Shown here: one piece after another, positions 1 to 10,869 of the stretch | How positions within the stretch are numbered: position 1 is the first letter of the stretch | How the letters are laid out: each line of letters begins with the position of its first letter | Source: Magnolia sinica | Taxonomy: Eukaryota > Streptophyta > Magnoliopsida > Magnoliales > Magnoliaceae | Assembly: GCF_029962835.1 (NCBI RefSeq) | Contig: NC_080583.1 | Location: 3,953,001 to 4,017,000 of the forward strand | Direction: 5' to 3' | DNA: 64,000 nt | Position numbers and translations under genes: made by a program | The notes under the pieces: model-generated | The model's input: the letters and a program-made list of their open reading frames with translations, nothing else | The model's database searches: none | What the model was told of the DNA's origin: nothing

Positions 1-439
1 ATCAGAGTTGAGGATGACTTATCTCCCTCAAGCATCAAGTTGAGATGTTGAACAACAACATGAATTTCATGAAGCAGTTATTGGAGCAGCTATAACCTCG
101 CCCTACGCATGGGGACTGGCCAGTGGCGAGACTGACAATTTGAGAACTCCTTGAGTCATCCGAGGTGCCTGCAACCTCCCACAAGAGCTAATAGCTTGGA
201 ATGTTAAGGCCGGTACCTTCTTACGCACTTGCACCGTCGTTCTAATAGCTTTTGATCCGCGTCATGAGTTGGACAGAAAAAAAGCACGATAAGGTACCTA
301 AGGCAGCCACCGAAGCCATAACTAAAAGTGTTGACCCTTGAGAAGCTAAGCTCAAGGACCTCTGAGGTCAAATCAGCGACATGAGGCAAGCTTATCGATC
401 GAACGTCTTGACTCCCAGGAAGCCGACTTTGATGGAGGC

Positions 440-1380
440 AATACTAGAATAAACTAAGCCCCCGTTCATTACCGACATCATGCAAGCGCAACTCCTACCG
501 AATTTCCGTATGCCCTAGATCACCCCATACTCTAGGATCATCGACCCTGCCGAGCACTTAGAATCTTTTAAGGCTGGGATGGAATTGCACAGTGCATCCA
601 CTGCGGTCATGTGCCGTGCTTTCCCACTAACTCCGACAGGAGCAGCTCGAAAGTGGTTCCAACAATTGAAGTCGCAATCAATTAGTTCTTTCACACATTT
701 CAGTAAAGCCTTCATCACAAACTTCATTGGGGGGAAAGAAAGCCTCAAACTGGCTTCCTAGCTCCTTCATATCATTCACAAGGAAGGCGAGCTACTCAAG
801 GATTACATCAAGCGCTTTAACCTGTAAATGATGCAAGTATAAGCACATTCAGAGGATATTGCTCTGACCTTCATGATGGGAGGCCTAAGAGAAGGGGGGT
901 TTCTCTTTTCACTCGACAAGAGCCCTCCTATGACAATGGCTGACTTTCTCAACAGAGCTCAAAAATACTCCAACCATGGAAACAACTAACCTATGTTGAG
1001 TAGCTCGACATAAGGAAAGCTCAACCAAGGAGAAGCGACCCGAGGAAGAGCCAAGTTGTTCAGCAACAATAAAAGAAGGAAAGACGACGAACTCCTTAGA
1101 AGCCAACGCTTGGGCAGACGACCTGACGGTAGGTTCAGTTCATACACCCCTCTCAACATTACGACCGAACAGGTCCTTATGGAAGTCAGAGATAAACGTA
1201 TCATCAAATGACCGAACAAGATGAAGTCTGATGCGGATAAGTGGGACAAGCGAAAGTACTGTCACTTTCATCGAGACCACGGTCACTCAACTAGTGACTG
1301 TTTCAACTTGAAAGAGGAAATTGAAGCTCTCATCTGCAATGGGCACTTGTGTGAATATGCCAGTGGGAAGGAAGAATGAG
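440..1380 (+). pseudogene. gag remnant of Tat-like gypsy element
   Basis: The longest open piece (579-761) holds the retrotransposon-gag core: an MCRAFP-like stretch, the hallmark 'ARKWFQQLK', and 'SISSFTHFSKAF'. Downstream in the same frame are 'EGELLKDYIKRFN', 'LTFMMGGLREG' and 'MADFLNRAQKY' (about 780-985), all typical gag helices. A zinc-knuckle-like segment, '[15 protein letters not shown]', lies near 1258-1305. Gag would form the particle and bind RNA. In-frame stops near 510, 759, 825-845 and 1378 interrupt it. The N-terminal part continues left to the window edge but is too decayed to place a start. Confidence 0.8.
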
Positions 1381-1559
1381 CTGACCTGAAGAATGAGTAA
1401 CCCATCAACAACGAACCCATCGGGAAAATTCACACTATCTTCGGTGGACTCGCTGGGGGAGGCAACTCAAATAGAGCTCAGAGAGCCTATGCCCAAAGCA
1501 TCAGCCGCTGCGGCTCAGAACAATAGATCTGCATCACCAGCAGACCTCTAAAGGAGTAA

Positions 1560-2030
1560 AGAATGATACCTTGCGATCTAGCCTTTAACGAAGAGGCTAC
1601 CCGAGGTGTCCACCACCCCTATGACGACACACTAGTGGTGGCTATGACCATAAATAACCGTAAGGTGTTTTCAATTTTGGTAGACACCGGAAGCTCAACA
1701 AATATCCTCTTTGTCGAAGCATTTGACAAAATATGTATCTAGAGGTCCCGACTCCAACATATCAAGACTCCATTACTCGAGTTCACGGAGAATAAAATCA
1801 CCTGGGAAGGGTCAATTCAACTCCTGGTCATCGTAGGAGAAGGGTAAAATCAATCAACGACCATGGTTGACTTCCTGATAGTCGACTACCCATCTATCTA
1901 TAACGTCATCCTGGGACGACCTTCCCTTAACACTTTTTGGGCAGTCGTGTCAACATATCATTTCGCGATGAAGTTCCCAATTGACCACGACACCAGACTA
2001 ATTAGAGGAGATCAACAAGAAGTTGGATAA
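1560..2030 (+). pseudogene. Aspartic protease remnant of gypsy element
   Basis: The active-site motif 'LVDTGSSTNILF' (near 1677-1712) is intact, preceded by 'DDTLVVAMTINN' and followed by 'FLIVDYPSIYNVILGRPSLN' (about 1873-1930). The 'ILGRP' segment corresponds to the conserved second half of retropepsins. The enzyme would cleave the Gag-Pol polyprotein. Stops at about 1739 and 1845 show that it is inactive. Confidence 0.8.
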
Positions 2031-2269
2031 TGCTACTCTTTGGCACTAAGAACTCAACAAGTGATGACTATAACTTCTCTCGACCCCCGAGAAGATTCCA
2101 TCAAGAGAGGACAACCTATGGAGGACTTTATATCAATCTCACTTGCTGAATCCGACTCGACCTGACTTGTCCAGGTCGGATCATCTCTAGCTTCAGCACA
2201 ACAGGAAGAGATAATGAACCTACTCCGGCAATATTCTGATGTATTCACTTAGTCGCACTAGGACATGCC

Positions 2270-2965
2270 CAAAATTGATCCAAGGGTAATAGTTCATAGG
2301 CTAAATGTCGACCCAAACCACCAGCTAGTCAGGCAATAAAGGAGAGTATTCGAAGCCGAACGATATACAATCATTGGAGAATAAGTCAGAAAACTACTTG
2401 AAGTAGGATTCGTGGAAGGAATATACTATCCAGACTGGATAGCTAGCATCGTCCAGGTGAAAAAAATAATGGGAAATGACAAGTATGTGGAGCTAAACAA
2501 AGTCTGCTCAAAGATAGCTTTCCCCTCCCCAGGATCGACCGGCTCATCGACAGCACGGCTGGGCATGAGGTCTAGAGCTTCATGGACGCCTATTCAGGTT
2601 ATAACTAAATTGCAATGCACCCTCATGACAAACAGAAGACAACTTTCGTCACCAATAAGGGCCTTTACTACTATAAAGTCATGCCCTTCGGACTAAAGAA
2701 TGCTAGAGCCACGTACCAGCGACTGGTCAATAAGATGTTTGCCTAGTAGATTGGGCATACTATGGAAGTCTATGTCGACGACATGCTAATCAAGAGCATT
2801 AAAGCTAAGGATCACCTCTCCGATTTAAAGGAAATGTTCACAATCGTCAGAAAATATCAAATGAAGTTAAATTTGAGCAAATGTGCTTTTAGAGTCAGTT
2901 TAGGAAAATTTCTTGGGTTCTTGGTCAGCCAAAGGAGGATAGAGGCGAACTCCGAAAAAATCTAG
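2270..2965 (+). pseudogene. Reverse transcriptase remnant of gypsy element
   Basis: Recognisable RT blocks are 'GFVEGIYYPDWIASIVQVKK' (about 2407-2466), then after a frame change 'DSTAGHEV', 'SFMDAYSGYN', 'KTTFVTNKGLYYYKVMPFG' and 'NARATYQRLVNKMF'. The catalytic 'YVDDMLIKS' is at 2768-2794, followed by 'LNLSKCAFRV' and 'GKFLGFLVS'. The YVDD box is preserved, but stops (for example GYN-stop-I near 2607, and 2744-2750) prevent translation. Several stops sit where the family has glutamine. Confidence 0.85.
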
Positions 2966-3019
2966 GCTTTGCTTAACATAAACTTACCAAGAACGACGAG
3001 AGAAATCTAATACCTCACA

Positions 3020-3570
3020 GGGAGAATAGATGCACTTAGTCGCTTTGTATCCCGAGTTATAGATAAATGCCTTCCTTTCTTCAAACAATTAAAAGGAAAT
3101 AAAAAAGTAGAATTGACAGAGGAAGGAGAGCTCACCTTCCAAGAACTCAAAAAATACATGGGGTCTCCACCACTACTTTCAAAATTTGAGCAGGTCGAAC
3201 CGCTTCTGCGATATCTAACAGTCTCTTCAGTTGTAGTTAGTTCGAGCCTCATCAAGGAACAGGGAGGAAAGCAAGTGCTAGTCTACTACGTTAGTAAGGC
3301 CTTGGTCCCTACAGAAAGCAGGTACTTAGACATCTAGAAGCTTGCCCTAGCCTTGGTCATCTCAGCCAGACGTCTCCGTCCGTACTTCCAAGCCTACACC
3401 ATCGTGGTCCTGACTAACCAGCCCCTCAGCCAGGAAGATTAACAAAGTGGGCAGTTGAACTTAGCGAGTTTGACATTCATTGTCAGCCTCGAACAACCAT
3501 TAAAGGCCAAGTAGTGGTTAACTTCATCGTTGTGCTCATGACCAAAGATCATTAGGAAACCAGCCTCGAC
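3020..3570 (+). pseudogene. RNase H (pol-type) and connection remnant
   Basis: After the RT, 'GRIDALSRFVSRVIDKCLPF' and 'FQELKKYMGSPPLLSKF' match the thumb/connection of Tat elements. 'LLRYLTVSSVVVSSSLIKEQ' and 'VYYVSKALVPTESRYLDI' (3211-3336) match the start of the RNase H-like domain, followed by 'KLALALVISARRLRPYFQAYTIVVLTNQPL' in the next pieces. The domain should degrade RNA in RNA:DNA hybrids. Several stops break it, including one directly after 'RYLDI'. Confidence 0.7.
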
Positions 3571-3589
3571 GAGCAGATCGAACAGACTA

Positions 3590-4095
3590 AAAATCAACCG
3601 GCTAAGCTAGATGGGCAGACATGGACACTGCATGTAGACAGTTCATCCAACTCTAAAAGCAGCAGGGCCGGGATAGTGCTGGAAGCACCTGACCAAATAT
3701 GCATCGAATATGCCTTGAGATTTGGATTCCAAGCATCGAATAATGTAGCAAAATACAAAGCCTTATTGGTCGGACTCAGGTTGGCAATAATGATGGGAAC
3801 TCAACATCTAGAAATTCATAATGACTCGCAACTCATCGTCAACCAAATAACTAGTGAATATCAAACTAAAAAGGAAAGGATGAAAGCCTACCTACAGAAA
3901 GCTCGAGAAATGATTGATAAATTCCCTAAGTGCAATATTAACCTAATCCCCAGATCGAAAAATTACAAGGCAGGCATACTGGTAAAGCTAGCCTTATCGT
4001 CAGAGGATGATATCCCAAAGTCGACCCCAATCGAATTCCTAACAAAACCAAGCATCTACGAGGATGAATCATGCACAGTCTTCCCCATAGATTGA
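3590..4095 (+). pseudogene. Second RNase H domain (additional RNH of Tat elements)
   Basis: A separate RNase H fold follows: 'WTLHVDSSSNSKSSRAGIVLEAP' (first catalytic Asp), 'ALRFGFQASNNVAKYKALLVGLRLA' (with the Glu position changed to Lys in AKYKAL; the family usually has AEYEAL), and 'LEIHNDSQLIVNQI' (Asp). The longest open part is 3676-4095. Two RNase H domains in one pol are a known mark of the Tat lineage. The changed Glu suggests loss of activity. Confidence 0.78.
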
Positions 4096-4129
4096 GGACC
4101 AACTTGGGTGGATCCAATTATAGATTATC

Positions 4130-5340
4130 TTAAAGAATGAAAATTGCCTGAAGATCGACTAGAAGCACGAAGACTTCGGTCTAAGGCATCTCCATATACC
4201 ATGGTTGAAAACATCCTGTACAAGAAAGGATACTCCTTGCCATACCTCAGATGCATCCAACCTGACGAGGCCAACTATATCCTAAGAGAAACACATGAAG
4301 GCATCTGCAGTAACCACTTTGACAGTCAGGCCCTCGCCCACAAGGTTATTCGACAAGAATATTTATTGCCGACTATCTAGGTAGATGCCAGACAGTATAC
4401 TTGGAAATGCGACAAATGCAAACAATTCGCGGTAATACCCTGTTAGCCCCCTAAGTAACTAACTCCCATGACCGCACCTTGGCCCTTCGCCCAGTGGGGA
4501 ATCGGCATCATCAACCCTCTGCCAACTGGCAAAGGACAGACCAAATTCATAGTTGTCGTGGTCGACTATTTCACTAAATGGGCCGAAGCCGAGCCCCTGA
4601 CAAACATTACTAAGCAAAAAATCACCGACTTCGTTTAGAAGAATATTATATGCTGGTACAGAATCCCTCACACGATCATCTCAGACAATGGGAAATAGTT
4701 CAACACAACCAATTCTGAGGCATATGTGAAAACCTCAAAATTCGAAACGTTTGCTCATCGCCTCGGCATCACCAGGCCAACGGTCAGGTCGAGGTGGTCA
4801 ACAAAATCATTAAGGGTGACCTCTGAACCAAGCTCGAAAAAGCTTAAAGGGGCCTAGACAGAAGAACCCCCTCTTGTCCTTTGGGCATACCAAACCATTG
4901 CTTGAACTCCCATAGGAGAAACAACTTTCACCTTCGCCTTTGGTGCGGAAGTCGTTGTCCCAGTCGAGATTGAACTCCCAACTGCTCGGACCCGCTACTA
5001 CAATGAAGAACAGAACGACGAGTAGATGACTTTAAAGCTGGACTTAATCGAAGAAAGAAGGGAGTAGGCCCAACTCAAAGTTACAGCTCGACAACATCAA
5101 GTAGTTCGTTTCTACAATTCCAGAGTGAAAATGCGACGATTCCGATCAAGGGACCTAGTCCTTCATAGGACCTTCTAGAATACCAAGGGACCCTGTTCAC
5201 TGAACTGGGAAGGCCCTTACACAGTGACGAGCACAAGCTGTCCCGGAACCTATCGACTCGAGGACATGGAGGATGACCCCTACCACACCCTTGGCATGCC
5301 AAACACCTGGAAATTTATCACACATGACCAACTGAGCTCA
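4130..5340 (+). pseudogene. Integrase remnant of gypsy element
   Basis: The N-terminal zinc-binding part is partly visible: 'HEGICSNHFDSQALAHKVIRQEY' (4291-4360), then 'CDKCKQFA'. The core follows with 'WPFAQWGIGII' (the catalytic Asp of GIDI-type motifs reads Gly), 'FIVVVVDYFTKWAEAEPLT' and 'IPHTIISDNGK' (second Asp). The region that should carry the catalytic Glu is frameshifted near 4740-4830. The C-terminal part contains 'FYNSRVKMRRFRSRDLVL' and 'NWEGPYTV', a GPY/F-like module. It is inactive because of stops, frameshifts and altered residues. Confidence 0.8.
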
Positions 5341-5729
5341 AGATTAGAGTCTACTATTTTCTACTTTGCTGAATCTACAAAGTTGAAATCTAATTCTTTA
5401 AGAAATTGCAATAAAAAACCTAAATTAAGGTGTTTTTTATTTTTTTTATTTTTGTTTTTACTCTCCAATCTACTAATGCTCGGCCTGTAGAAATCTACTG
5501 AAGGCTTCTCCTGAACAAGGGAGAAAATGCCTTCACCTATGATTCGACCCTTTAAGAGGTCGAGCATCCAACTCTCGACATTACTTGGGCAAGCAGCCCA
5601 TAAATGATAGTTCGAATCAACATGCACACTTAGAAAATTCACGCGGCAAGCCATTGCAACAAAAAGCTCCCTTTTCATTAATATACTAAAAAAATTTACA
5701 AGTATAATTATAGAAAAAAGAGAGAGATA

Positions 5730-7995
5730 AGTGGGTCTCAAAGAGCATCCCCAGTTTTGGGCTCCGTGGGAGCAAGAGCTTCAATGAGAGTGGGAGCGGC
5801 GGCAGGAGCAAGGGCTTCAACGGGAGCTTTGGTAGGAGCGGGGACTTTTGCAGGAGCCACAGGAGCAGCCTTGGCCAAGCCGTCCAGATCTATGCTTGGA
5901 GACCTCAACCTGACTAACTCCTCGCATTGAGTAAAGCCCATACTAAAGTAATCTTTGAGCTCATCACTGTGCTCTTTAAAAGCATTGAAGGCTTCCACTA
6001 CCTCCGACCTGATGTCAGGGTAGAGGCTTCGATTTTGGCCAAATTGGAGACTGCCTCCGCAAGGGCAACCTCTAACTTCAGATTTTCGGCCTCCAGAACT
6101 AAATCTGAATGCAATTTCTCAGTCTTCAGGTCCTCCAGAGCAGACTACCTTGAGGCGCTCTCCACAAGGGCGTCGTCAAGTTGAGCCCTCAAGATCCTCC
6201 AGTCGTTCCCAAGCATGCACAGGGCCCCTTGAAGGACCTCCACCTGGGCCAAATTAGTATCCCTATCTACTACCATGGTCTGAAGCTCGGCGGTCTTCAT
6301 TCAAAGATCGGCCTCCAACTTCTTATAATCAAAGATGACCTCTTTGAAGATTAGTTGTGCCCTTAAGAGAGTTAGAGTTATCAGAAAACAAAAATAAAGT
6401 TAGAAAAATGAAGAAGACCACGAATAGAGTTCGACTAACGATCACGAGTCATACCTTCAGGAGGGAGACGATCGACTGCGTCTCATAGAATATCCATCAG
6501 ATAAAGGATGGAAGCAGTGGGGATCTCCTGCTCGTTAACATGACGAGAAGCCCACCCGACAAGCTTTACCAAAGGACCCAGCTTGGAGGTTAAGCCACTC
6601 CCCTCCACCTCGTGAGTTGGAATCCTTGCACTAGTGGCAGACTGGGTCCCCTCCTCTACCTCGATGACAGGAGTTCCGGCATCGGGAGCAAATCGAGCTC
6701 CCTCCTCAGGGGCGACTGGGGCCGCCCTCTTAGGACCCTGAGTAGGGCCTTTCTCCACTAGGACACACTCCACTTCTAGAGCAGTAGCAAAGGTGACTTC
6801 CTCTTCCAGTCGGTTAGCCAGTAAAGGAATGCCACGCAGATGCTGAACTACCGCCAGGGTAGGCCCCTTAGTCCTATGAGGAACTACACCCTCCTTCAGC
6901 CTCTTCCTGAGCCGATCTACCTCGGCAGGAGGAGGAAGCTTCATCTTCTTAGCAGGGTGAGGGTTAGTCGACATGCTTGTAAAGATGAAGACGTCAACAA
7001 ACAGATAAACCGGAGCTCGACACAAAAAAAAAGAGGGGTGAAGGAGTAATGACATACTTTACGGCCTGGGAGCGACTTGGGCAATCCCATTTCGAAACAA
7101 AGTCAAAGGGGTGATCAATATCTTCCAACTCCGATTAGAAGCCTTCACTAGTTATGCCCAGGCAATGCGTTGAAGCTAAGTAGATGAGAGCTCGGGTTGA
7201 ACACGAGAAGAACCCACTGCACAAAGGAGAATAATTAACAATAAATCTGAACTCTACTCAACTTAATTACAACTTAATAGTTCACGACTTGGAGTTATGA
7301 ACTCGGTGGGAACTCCGATCGTCGGGTCTTCCCACTCCCCAGGCATAGAGAACCACTTATTAGATGAAGGATTGTCGGTGATAAGCGCCTTTCCTTGATT
7401 GGCCCAGGTGAAAAAGTAATACCATCCTAGGTTGACATGATTGACCTTAACTTTATACAAATGTAAAAATTTGGTTATAGACAGCTCAGGAAAGCCGAGC
7501 TGTTGCCAAAGAATGCAGGTCTAACCAAGGCCTTCCAGGCTTCAGGATCAACTGGCCAAGAGCCAGCCTCACATGAGCAAGAAGCCTCTAGATTGTGGAC
7601 TATAAGGGTAAGCGAAGGTCGCACTGCAAAGCCACGACATTAACGGCCAACTTGCCCGCGCGAGGCTAGCCAGGCACCTCTCCCAACTCCGGAGCTTGAA
7701 GTACGATCAACTTAGGGATTTGATAATTCCCCCGAACCTGAATTATGTCAACCTTAGTCATGGTGGATCCGAAAGTACCGACCTCCATAACTTCGGCATC
7801 AGGACCCCCGAACTCCCTCATTGCTCAAACCTTAAAATCTGACCTCTTCATCCCCCATGTCTGAAGAAGAGGTGATGACTCTATTCAGATGAGTATCCTC
7901 AAGGTAGTACAAATTGTTGTAGAAAGCTCCTAATATCGACCTAACCCTATACTAGTCCAACATCCTGGATGAAAAAGCTAGCCGGAAAGAGGAAA
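5730..7995 (-). pseudogene. Antisense ORF (aORF-like) between integrase and 3' LTR
   Basis: On the minus strand several open pieces follow one another. Around 7860-7990 is 'GAFYNNLYYLEDTHLNRVITSSS'. At 6483-7055 lies a 190-residue piece with a basic 'AKKMKLPPPAEVDRLRKRLKEG' and an acidic Pro/Glu-rich tail. At 5738-5998 lies 'FKEHSDELKDYFSMGFTQCEELV' followed by Ala/Pro repeats. The stretch between (6000-6480) keeps a Leu/Glu-rich, coiled-coil-like composition. Antisense ORFs in this position are described for Tat-type elements; function is not established. This copy is broken and its start and splice pattern cannot be fixed. Confidence 0.55.
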
Positions 7996-8100
7996 ATAGA
8001 AACTGGAGAAGGGAGAACTGCCAGAAAGAGGGAAATAAAGAGGATTTCTGATTTATCAAAAATTACTTGGTTCGGTGAAGAGCGAAAAAAAGGGAGGAGA

Positions 8101-9162
8101 TGCGAAGAGCTCTGAGTGTCTTACCTCCTCTTATACACATTTAACCTAGTGAATTAATGGGATTGAATCAATGCTAGAGCACAAGGAATTGTAACGTCAT
8201 ACAGGAGTGCCCTCCCTGTAAGGCACGTGGCATGCAGCGACCTAGGGCGCCGAGCCGTAGACAGCTGGCGCTCGACCACACGCCCGAAGATCAAACAACG
8301 TTGTCATCTGAAGATATGCCATCATCTTACCCTCACCTCGAGCTCTGCATCCACTGCCCCTTATTATCCATGACGGCAAATAGGTAGCCCGTTCTCCTTG
8401 ACTCCTTGGCCTACTTAGTAGCCTAGCTCAGTTCGATTTCAAGGAAATTCAAAATTGTCTGACTTGGCCAAACTCAATACTTATCAAGCCCACTATGTGA
8501 ACTTATAAGCAGCGGGACTTATTGTTATGGGAGAAATAGACCGACCGACTAATCACGGGCCAGGTTAACAACTCAAACAAGCGACCGATGTGATCCAATG
8601 GTTAAACCTCAGTCTCCTTGACTACGTATGGGGAAAGGCCGACCTCGACCTCCTCAACTAAATACGGGGAAAGGCTGAGCTCGACCTCTTTGTACAAGGA
8701 CGAGGCATTTAATAGTCAATTGCAATGTGAAGCAAACTATCCCACCTTAGGTCAATGAGACCCATCCTTAGATGAACACAATATCAACATCAACTTCGGC
8801 AGTGACCTAGCTCGAACCACTCTGGGGCGGTTGAACCCACCCTTCGTGAGGTCAGGTCGAACCTCAATCAACTTTATTCACGTTCTTGACCGAAGATCAC
8901 AGAAATCGACTTCCATATGGATCACTCCGAAATTCTAGCCAAGGATCTGGAAAGATCTGTTGCATAAGGAATCCGAATACTACTATAATCAAATGACTGC
9001 TGAACCGGGATCAGAGCCCTCTATGACACCACATCTCCTCACTTATAAATAAGGTACCTCCCATGGTGAAAGGTATGCATGATCTTTAACCCTAAACCCT
9101 CGATACTTTACTAGACCTAAGTTCCTAACTTAAGCATCGGAGGGTCCCTTACACGAGTCAGG

Positions 9163-9167
<5 letters not shown>
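8101..9167 (+). mobile_element. Probable 3' LTR remnant of the Tat-like element, truncated
   Basis: A purine tract at 8083-8100 is followed by TG at 8101, a possible LTR start. A second candidate start is TGTTATGGGAG at 8523. The LTR character is supported by the TATA-like box near 9041 and by 'CATCGGAGGGTCCC' at about 9135-9150, which I recognise from LTR ends of Tat elements. The end is missing, because a (CT)n run begins at 9166. The exact start cannot be proved, since the 5' LTR lies outside the window. Confidence 0.5.
9040..9062 (+). promoter_or_regulatory. TATA-like box in gypsy LTR
   Basis: 'ACTTATAAATAAGGTACCTCC' matches the TATA plus start-site neighbourhood usual in plant gypsy LTRs, about 110 bp before the GGAGGGTCCC end motif. 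No transcription evidence is available. Confidence 0.5.

Positions 9168-9206
<39 letters not shown>
9166..9206. repeat. (CT)n microsatellite
   Basis: About 20 uninterrupted CT units mark the junction between the truncated gypsy LTR and the spacer. Confidence 0.95.
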
Positions 9207-9211
<5 letters not shown>

Positions 9212-10853
9212 CAAGTTTATGAGTCCCGGGAAGGCTAACCAGATTTCTGCATCAACAACATGTATGGGTCCCACTGTTATGCATGCATGGCATCTCCATC
9301 CATCATGTGTGAGACGTTATGTTCTTCTTGAAAGGAAAAATTCAGCGTATCTGAAACTCAGGTTAGATACGACACCATGTAAAATCACATCTGAAATCAT
9401 TAAAATCATGCAATGTGATTCATCATATAAATTTCAACACATGAGTCAGTGGTAGATGGAGTGCGTTTTAACACTGAAGTCTTAGATTCAAGTGTCCTTG
9501 TGGGTGTTTTTTTTTTTAAAAAAAAAAAAAAAAATTTAAATCCAATGTATTCGATAGTGAATAAAAGACATTAATGTGGATACACAAAATATGAAAAGCT
9601 TTAGATTTAAGTGCCCACGTGGGTATGTTTTGTTTCTTAAAAAAATCCAATGGATTCGATAGTGTATAAAAGACCACGTGAACCCTACACAAAATATGAA
9701 AAGTGTGAATGGTGGGTGTTTCTACTGTGTAACCCATCTATGTTTTGGATCTTATTTTATAGTTATGGGTAATTTAAATGGGTTGGATTTTAGTCCGCAC
9801 AGAATCCATGAATTTGCGATCATATATTAAAAAAAAAAGAAAAAAGAAAAGAGCGAGGACTTGATTTGCTTACGAATCCAAATCCCTCCAAATTTCCTTC
9901 TACTACAAACCAAAAAAATAACTAATTCCCAAAAATCCCTCCAATCCAAGTCTCCAAATAAGCCCTACATGAAGAAATAATAGTCTATTCATTAGGTCCG
10001 CGATGTGTGTCTGGCCAACTTTCACAAACCATCCATTTTTCACGTGGGAGTGGCCCCACCTGAATGGTGGACCATCCTAATTTTAGCATATAGTAATCTC
10101 ATGCTGGGGAGACTTTATACACCGTTGAGATATCCGGCACACGTACAAGGTTGGTGCATGTGCAGCTTGTGCATGTCGATAGAGGCTGAGTTAGAAGAAA
10201 TTGTTTCAGCCATACATTTCTTTTACAAATTGTGGCCCATTGAGGATGGATCATGAAATGCCGTCCATGTAATGAAAAGTTCAGATTTTACACGTTTTAT
10301 ATTGGCAAGCGTGTTTGTGCAGATTGTAGTGTTGTCATAACGAGTGGCTATAATTGACAGCTCTATCTATCAATACTATCGATATTGCATGCGAGCAATA
10401 TAAAACCGAACTTAAGGTCACTTTCTTCCTTCTATCACATGATTTTAATTAAAATATCGCTATGTATCGATGATATATCAATACATTATAATTTTTGAAA
10501 ATATAATAGTTTATATTTCTTGATACCATTGTCTACTTTAATAAATTTTTTGAAAGTCTCCAGAGTCCTCCTAAGGTGATTTTAACTATTTTTATTTAAA
10601 TGATAGGAGAAATCAAAATCAAAGATTGTGCGGCACTGAAAATAAAATTAGTATTGTTTTTTTTTTTTCCAAATTTGAATAATTTTTAATTTATTGTTTA
10701 AATAACTTTGAAATAAAGTTTATAATACATGATTTTGCATACTCAATTATAAACTTTATTAGTTTAATTGAATAATTAAATAAAATAGATAGACCTTTTT
10801 CTTCATCTTACATCGATGGATCTTTTCAATGGGAAGATCTCCCGTATATATGG
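9207..10853. other. Spacer without recognised genes
   Basis: No convincing coding potential was seen; open frames here are short and unlike known proteins. It holds a tandem duplication (9481-9703) and an AT-rich stretch (10380-10800) with poly-T. 10005-10100 contains a fragment like the regional MITEs ('GTGGCCCCACCTGAATGGTGGACC'). Confidence 0.6.
9481..9703. repeat. Tandem duplication, unit about 103-120 bp
   Basis: Unit 1 (9481-9600) and unit 2 (9601-9703) share 'TTAGATT.AAGTG', 'GTGGGT', 'AAATCCAATG.ATTCGATAGTG', 'ATAAAAGAC' and 'ACACAAAATATGAAAAG' in the same order. They differ by a T11A17 tract present only in unit 1 and by point changes. Confidence 0.85.
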
Positions 10854-10869
10854 AGAATACACATTCCAG
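10854..10869. repeat. Left target-site duplication of LINE
   Basis: AGAATACACATTCCAG here is repeated exactly at 17774-17789, just behind an A-rich tail. Confidence 0.95.

Larger units (their letters stand above)
1..9167 (+). mobile_element. Degenerate Ty3/gypsy retrotransposon, Tat-like lineage, 5' end outside window
   Basis: Domains occur in order on the + strand: gag, CCHC knuckle, aspartic protease, reverse transcriptase, RNase H, a second RNase H, integrase. An antisense coding region and an LTR-like stretch follow. The second RNase H after the pol RNase H and the antisense ORF between integrase and 3' LTR are known traits of the Tat (Ogre/Retand) lineage; that assignment is inference from layout. 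The reading frame is broken by many stops and some frame changes, so it is a fossil. The 5' LTR and primer site lie left of position 1. The right end is lost at a (CT)n run. Confidence 0.88.
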
